From Streptomyces sp. NBC_00690 (lineage in GTDB: Bacteria; Actinomycetota; Actinomycetes; Streptomycetales; Streptomycetaceae), in the NCBI RefSeq assembly GCF_036226685.1, contig NZ_CP109009.1:6413501-6477500 (forward strand): 64,000 nt of DNA. Direction: 5' to 3'. Below, in pieces: positions 60,786 to 64,000 of the stretch (positions are counted from its first letter, which is position 1; every line of letters begins with the position of its first letter). The notes below the pieces were generated by a model. It did no database searches, was not told where the DNA came from, and was given only the letters and a program-made list of their open reading frames with translations. A program made the position numbers and the translations under genes.

Positions 60786-60804
60786 TTAGGTTAGCCTCAC
60801 CAAA
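60786..60804 (+). promoter_or_regulatory. Iron box (DmdR1/IdeR operator) of the siderophore-binding protein
   Basis: TTAGGTTAGCCTCACCAAA differs from the consensus TTAGGTTAGGCTCACCTAA at two positions. It lies 51-70 bp upstream of the lipoprotein start, predicting repression when iron is plentiful. Confidence 0.9.
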
Positions 60805-60855
60805 ATGTTCCTAGTGAAGCTCTCCACGGGTTGGACATCGAGAGGAACGGACCAC

Positions 60856-61893
60856 GTGCAGCCACTCTCCCGCACCCCTCACACTCCCAACCGGGGCGAC
60901 CGGAGCCGCCGCAGTTTCTCGGCGCTCATCGCCGTGACGCTCGCCCTCGCTCTCGCCCTGACCGCCTGTGGCAACTCCGACGGCGACGAGCCGACGGATT
61001 CCCACAAGGCCGGGGCGGCCGGGTCCTATCCGGTCTCCATCACCCATGCCAAGGGCAAGACCGTCGTTCCGTCCAAGCCCAAGCGGGTCGTGGCCCTCGG
61101 CTATGTCGACGTCGCGTTGGCCCGGGCGCTGGGTGCTCCGATCGTCGGCGCGCTGAAGTTCTCGGGGGGAGCGGACGGGCGGAACTTCCCCGCCGTCACC
61201 CCGCCCCTCGACGAAGAGGTCGCCGTCCTCGACGAGATCAAGCCCAATGTGGAGAAGATCGCCGCACTGCGCCCCGATCTCATCCTGATGAGCTCCGGCC
61301 AGCCGACGTACCAGGACGCCTACTCCAAGTTGAGTGCGATCGCCCCCACCCTCGGCTACCGCACCAAACTCGCCCAGGACGACCCCACGGAGACCACTCG
61401 GCTCATGGGTGAACTCCTCGGTGAGCAGAAAGCGGCAACCGAGTTGATCGCGTCGTCGGAGCGGGCGATAGCCGACTTCGTGGCCAAGCACCCAGCGGCC
61501 AAGGGGAAGAAGGCGCTGTTCGGGCAGGCCCTACCCGACAACGCCTATCTTCTCGTCACTCCGGATGCACAGGTGAACCGCTTCTTCGCACGACTCGGTC
61601 TCGTGGTGCCCGCCGAATTCGCGGCCCTCGCGGGTGATGTCGGCCCCACCGGAAGTGCGGCGCTCAGCCTGGAGGAACTCGACCGCCTCGACGCGGCCGA
61701 CATTGCGTTCCTGCTCTTCAGGGACGCGAAGATCAAGGACCATGCCCTGGTGAAAGCGCTCGACCTCACCAGGACGGGCCGGTTGGCCAGCCTCGACATG
61801 GGCACGGCGTACGTGGTGCTCCTGCCGAACCCGGCGAACACGGCGTATCTGCTCAGCAAGATAGAACCGACGGTCGCCAAGCTCGCGGAGTAG
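60856..61893 (+). CDS. Iron-siderophore ABC transporter substrate-binding lipoprotein
   Basis: A 345-residue FepB/FecB-type (cluster A-III) periplasmic-type binding protein, anchored in the membrane by a lipid at Cys38 (lipobox LTAC). The mature domain begins after a short acidic linker; SKPKRVVALGYVDVALARALG and KPNVEKIAALRPDLILMSSGQPTYQ are family hallmarks. The GTG start at 60856 follows GAGAGGAACGG. The gene is under an iron box, so it is induced by iron starvation. The permease and ATPase genes are not in the window; the siderophore-interacting reductase follows separately. Confidence 0.93.
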   Translation: MQPLSRTPHTPNRGDRSRRSFSALIAVTLALALALTACGNSDGDEPTDSHKAGAAGSYPVSITHAKGKTVVPSKPKRVVALGYVDVALARALGAPIVGALKFSGGADGRNFPAVTPPLDEEVAVLDEIKPNVEKIAALRPDLILMSSGQPTYQDAYSKLSAIAPTLGYRTKLAQDDPTETTRLMGELLGEQKAATELIASSERAIADFVAKHPAAKGKKALFGQALPDNAYLLVTPDAQVNRFFARLGLVVPAEFAALAGDVGPTGSAALSLEELDRLDAADIAFLLFRDAKIKDHALVKALDLTRTGRLASLDMGTAYVVLLPNPANTAYLLSKIEPTVAKLAE

Positions 61894-61975
61894 CGGCCCG
61901 GGCCATGTACCGGTGAGCACCTTGCCGGTCCGGGCGTCGGTTCGGCCACCGGCGGCGATCGGGTTGACGGTTGCG

Positions 61976-62016
61976 GTGTGGGGTGGGCCCGTGCACCACA
62001 TGGGCCCACCCCACAC
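61976..62016 (+). terminator. Terminator after the binding-protein gene
   Basis: A perfect 15-bp stem, GTGTGGGGTGGGCCC with its complement, and an 11-nt loop, 83 bp past the stop. It separates the lipoprotein from the reductase gene, which has its own iron box. Confidence 0.75.
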
Positions 62017-62269
62017 GGTCTGTTGTGCGCGCTGCGGTCCGCACCCAACGCCATGTGCACCGTACGAATCCGTTAGATGCCGATGCCGATGCCGGTCGGT
62101 ATCGGTGTTGGTGTCGATGGATGCCGCCACAGCTCGTGATCGACCGCGAGGCGCCGCCTGACCTGCGCTATCGCCTCATGGTTCGCCCCCGTTCATCGTC
62201 TCCCGCACCGCGCGGGCAGTGTGTGACGCCCTGCACGGACGGGGGTCGGGAGTCCCGATGATCAGCGAA
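62017..62269. other. Intergenic stretch before the siderophore-interacting protein gene
   Basis: No coding signal. A short run of imperfect GATGCC/GGTATC-like repeats lies around 62075-62125. Confidence 0.4.
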
Positions 62270-62288
62270 TGAGGTTAGCCTAGCCTTA
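62270..62288 (+). promoter_or_regulatory. Iron box (DmdR1/IdeR operator) of the siderophore-interacting protein
   Basis: TGAGGTTAGCCTAGCCTTA matches the iron-box consensus through its AGGTTAG core and the right-half CCT, about 30-48 bp upstream of the GTG start. Confidence 0.85.
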
Positions 62289-62317
62289 TTGTTTACTGAA
62301 CTTCTGGGGGTGGACCC

Positions 62318-63199
62318 GTGGCCGGGACACTGAGGTACTCCGCGTTGCACGTCAGCCGCACCGAACGCATCACCCCGCTCATGCAGCGGGTGACCTTCGG
62401 CGGTGAGGATCTGGCCGACTTCAGCCATGTCAGCCCCGATCAGCACTCCAAGCTGTTCTTCTCCCGACAGGAGGGGCGAGCCCCGGTCGTCCCACCGATG
62501 CCCGCCGACGGCGATGTGGGCCGCTGGTACCGGGACTACCTGGCCATGCCCGAGGCCGAGCGGCCGTGGATGCGCAGCTACACCATCCGCAGCCACGACC
62601 CGGTGCGCCAGGAGATCGACATCGACTTCGTCCTCCACGGCGATGGCGACCACAGCGGCCCGGCCTCGCGTTGGGCCGCCCAGGCCGAACCCGGCGATGT
62701 CGTGGGCATGTACGGGCCCGCGGTCAGCCACTACCGCACCCCCGGACTGCGGGACTGGACGCTGCTCGCCGGTGACGAGACCGCACTACCGGCGATCGGT
62801 GCCCTGATCGAGGCATTGGAACCGGGGGAGCGCGCGATTGCCTACATCGAGGTCGACGGCCCGGCCGAGCAGCAGGAGTTCACCACCGTCGGCGATGCCG
62901 AGGTCCACTGGCTCCACCGTGGTGGCACCGCGGCCGGCCACTCGACCATCCTCGCCGACGCGGTACGGGCCGCGGACTTCCCCTCGGGCGAGGTGTTCGC
63001 CTGGGTCGCCGGGGAGTCCTCGGCTGTCCGCACGCTACGGCGGCATCTGGTCAACGACCGGGGCATCGACAAGCGGGCCGTGGCCTTCACCGGTTACTGG
63101 CGCCTCAAGCTCACCCAGGACGACGCACCGACGACGGATGATCTCGCCGACCAGGCCGAGGCGATGGACGAAGTGCAGGTGGGCAGCGCCCAGGGCTGA
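62318..63199 (+). CDS. Siderophore-interacting protein (FAD-dependent ferric reductase)
   Basis: A 293-residue SIP/ViuB-type flavoprotein that reduces ferric siderophores in the cytoplasm to release iron. The FAD motif RSYTIRSHDP is at ~85-94, followed by the NAD(P)H-binding C-terminal half with GDETALPAIGALIEAL and a WVAGESSAVRTLRRHLV motif, and the closing GYWRLKLTQDDAP. GTG 62318 with a GGGGGTGGA upstream element. It is the second iron-regulated unit here, downstream of the siderophore-binding lipoprotein. Confidence 0.93.
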   Translation: MAGTLRYSALHVSRTERITPLMQRVTFGGEDLADFSHVSPDQHSKLFFSRQEGRAPVVPPMPADGDVGRWYRDYLAMPEAERPWMRSYTIRSHDPVRQEIDIDFVLHGDGDHSGPASRWAAQAEPGDVVGMYGPAVSHYRTPGLRDWTLLAGDETALPAIGALIEALEPGERAIAYIEVDGPAEQQEFTTVGDAEVHWLHRGGTAAGHSTILADAVRAADFPSGEVFAWVAGESSAVRTLRRHLVNDRGIDKRAVAFTGYWRLKLTQDDAPTTDDLADQAEAMDEVQVGSAQG

Positions 63200-63288
63200 C
63201 CGCGCCCCATCGGCACTGGTCGCCGGCGCTGCTCGTCGACACTGCCACAGACGCTCGATCGAGCCGCTAGCGCGGGTGAGGGAGGGGG

Positions 63289-63999
63289 CTACCGTGGAGC
63301 CGTTGGTGTGGTGGCCCCCATCTGGGCGGAGAGCCGTTGGGTCGCTTCCAACAGCACCTGCGCACAGCGCTTCGCTTCGCTCCGGAACCGCTCACGGGGC
63401 CCGCAGATGCTGATCACCCCGACCGGACTGCCGTGGTGGTCGAAGAGGGGGGCCGCCACGGAAGCCGACCCCGACTGGCGTTCAGCGATGGACTGCGCGA
63501 AGCCCCGTCTGCGGATCGTGGCGATGTCCTTGCGCAACGCGGCCTCGTCGGTCACCGTCGATTCGGTGAGGCGGGCGAGTTCCTCGCCCAAGTAGGCGTC
63601 GATCTCGTCGTCGGAGAGGAACGCCAGGAACGCCTTCGACGAGGCACCCGCGTGCAGCGGGTAGGGGATGCCCAGCCGTACCGACATGATCACCTCGCGG
63701 TTGGGGGTCACCTGGTCCACGTACACCCGGCTCCCGGAGGTCAGGATCGAGAGCGTCGCCGTCTCGTCGGTCACGCGTGAGAGCCGTACCAGCTCCGGCG
63801 CCGCGAGGGCGCGGACGTCGATCCGGTCCAAGTAGGCCAGCCCCAGACGCATGGTGCTCAGCCCCAGCGAGTAGCGCCGGGTCTCCTCGTCGACCTCGAC
63901 CAGCCCCCGCACGCGCAGGGCGGCGAGGATGCGGTGCACGGTGGGTTTGGACAGCCCCAACCGCTCGGCGATCTCGGTCACCCCGAGGGTGAGGGTGCC
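63289..63999 (-). CDS. IclR-family transcriptional regulator (N-terminus outside window)
   Basis: At least 236 residues of an IclR repressor/activator. The visible N-terminal winged helix reads TEIAERLGLSKPTVHRILAALRVRGLVE, and the effector-binding domain follows with YPLHAGASSKAFLAFL and AAPLFDHHGSPVGVISICGPRER. The frame remains open to the right edge, so the true start lies beyond it. IclR members control catabolic genes, often adjacent ones, which would lie outside this window. It is convergent with the siderophore-interacting protein gene. Confidence 0.9.
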   Translation of the reverse strand, partial: GTLTLGVTEIAERLGLSKPTVHRILAALRVRGLVEVDEETRRYSLGLSTMRLGLAYLDRIDVRALAAPELVRLSRVTDETATLSILTSGSRVYVDQVTPNREVIMSVRLGIPYPLHAGASSKAFLAFLSDDEIDAYLGEELARLTESTVTDEAALRKDIATIRRRGFAQSIAERQSGSASVAAPLFDHHGSPVGVISICGPRERFRSEAKRCAQVLLEATQRLSAQMGATTPTAPR

Positions 64000-64000
64000 A

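Noticed and set aside
60404..60814. 136-codon plus-strand open frame
   Set aside because: It crosses a terminator hairpin and the iron box, has no domain, and has no clear start.
1..64000. Insertion sequences, integrases, tRNA genes or attachment sites
   Set aside because: None could be recognised; the gene content is that of a conserved chromosomal core.

Overview
The window is high-GC actinobacterial chromosomal DNA, almost certainly from a Streptomyces. The evidence is whiH directly upstream of hrdB, the pair nrdR-nrdJ, an actinobacterial lexA with its own SOS box, parE/parC, DmdR1/IdeR-type iron boxes, a DasR-type operator at ptsH and a ydaO (c-di-AMP) leader on a cell-wall hydrolase gene. 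From memory, without a search, the gene order resembles the S. coelicolor core around SCO5800-SCO5845. This is housekeeping rather than island DNA: I see no transposase, phage, CRISPR array, tRNA or rRNA.

Layout. 1-2.6 kb: end of a siderophore (IucA/IucC) locus. 2.7-10 kb: DinG-like helicase, lexA, nrdR-nrdJ, linking SOS response and dNTP supply. 10.3-15.1 kb: terD, a DUF4937 protein, a histidine phosphatase, an ADP-ribosylglycohydrolase and a decayed DUF4153-type membrane protein gene. 15.6-22 kb: rnhB, two small unassigned proteins, a RecQ helicase with a phosphoribosyltransferase-like tail, a perfect palindrome made of two DnaA boxes, and a DUF4192 gene. 22.2-26.2 kb: NrtR-like Nudix protein, a repeat-rich gap with 39 perfect copies of a 7-bp unit, and an ABC ATPase-permease fusion. 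26.3-33.3 kb: whiH, hrdB, a secreted trypsin-like protease, a small zinc-binding protein, parE. 33.5-43 kb: a NarL-type two-component system, a DUF485/acetate-type symporter pair, a CitA/DcuS-type two-component system and two divergent citrate synthase paralogues, one with a DNA-binding domain. 43-49.9 kb: CobW GTPase, parC, paired M16 peptidases. 50-57.8 kb: riboswitch-controlled M23 peptidase, ptsH, a Pat-like acetyltransferase, DUF5998, a nucleotide pyrophosphatase family protein and thymidine kinase. 57.9-64 kb: VOC protein, a frameshifted rhodanese gene, a cupin, an iron-regulated siderophore-binding lipoprotein and siderophore-interacting reductase, and an IclR regulator running off the right edge.

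Functional themes. Genome maintenance genes (dinG, lexA, nrdRJ, rnhB, recQ, parE, parC, tdk) recur along the window. Iron is handled at both ends: siderophore synthesis at the left, uptake and release at the right. The 35-43 kb segment looks like a citrate/acetate/dicarboxylate sensing and metabolism locus. Convergent gene pairs are commonly separated by strong perfect hairpins that can serve as bidirectional terminators. The observations most worth a second look are the DnaA-box palindrome at the recQ promoter, the citrate synthase with an HTH domain facing an AT-rich palindrome, the perfect 7-bp array, and the multiply frameshifted membrane protein gene.
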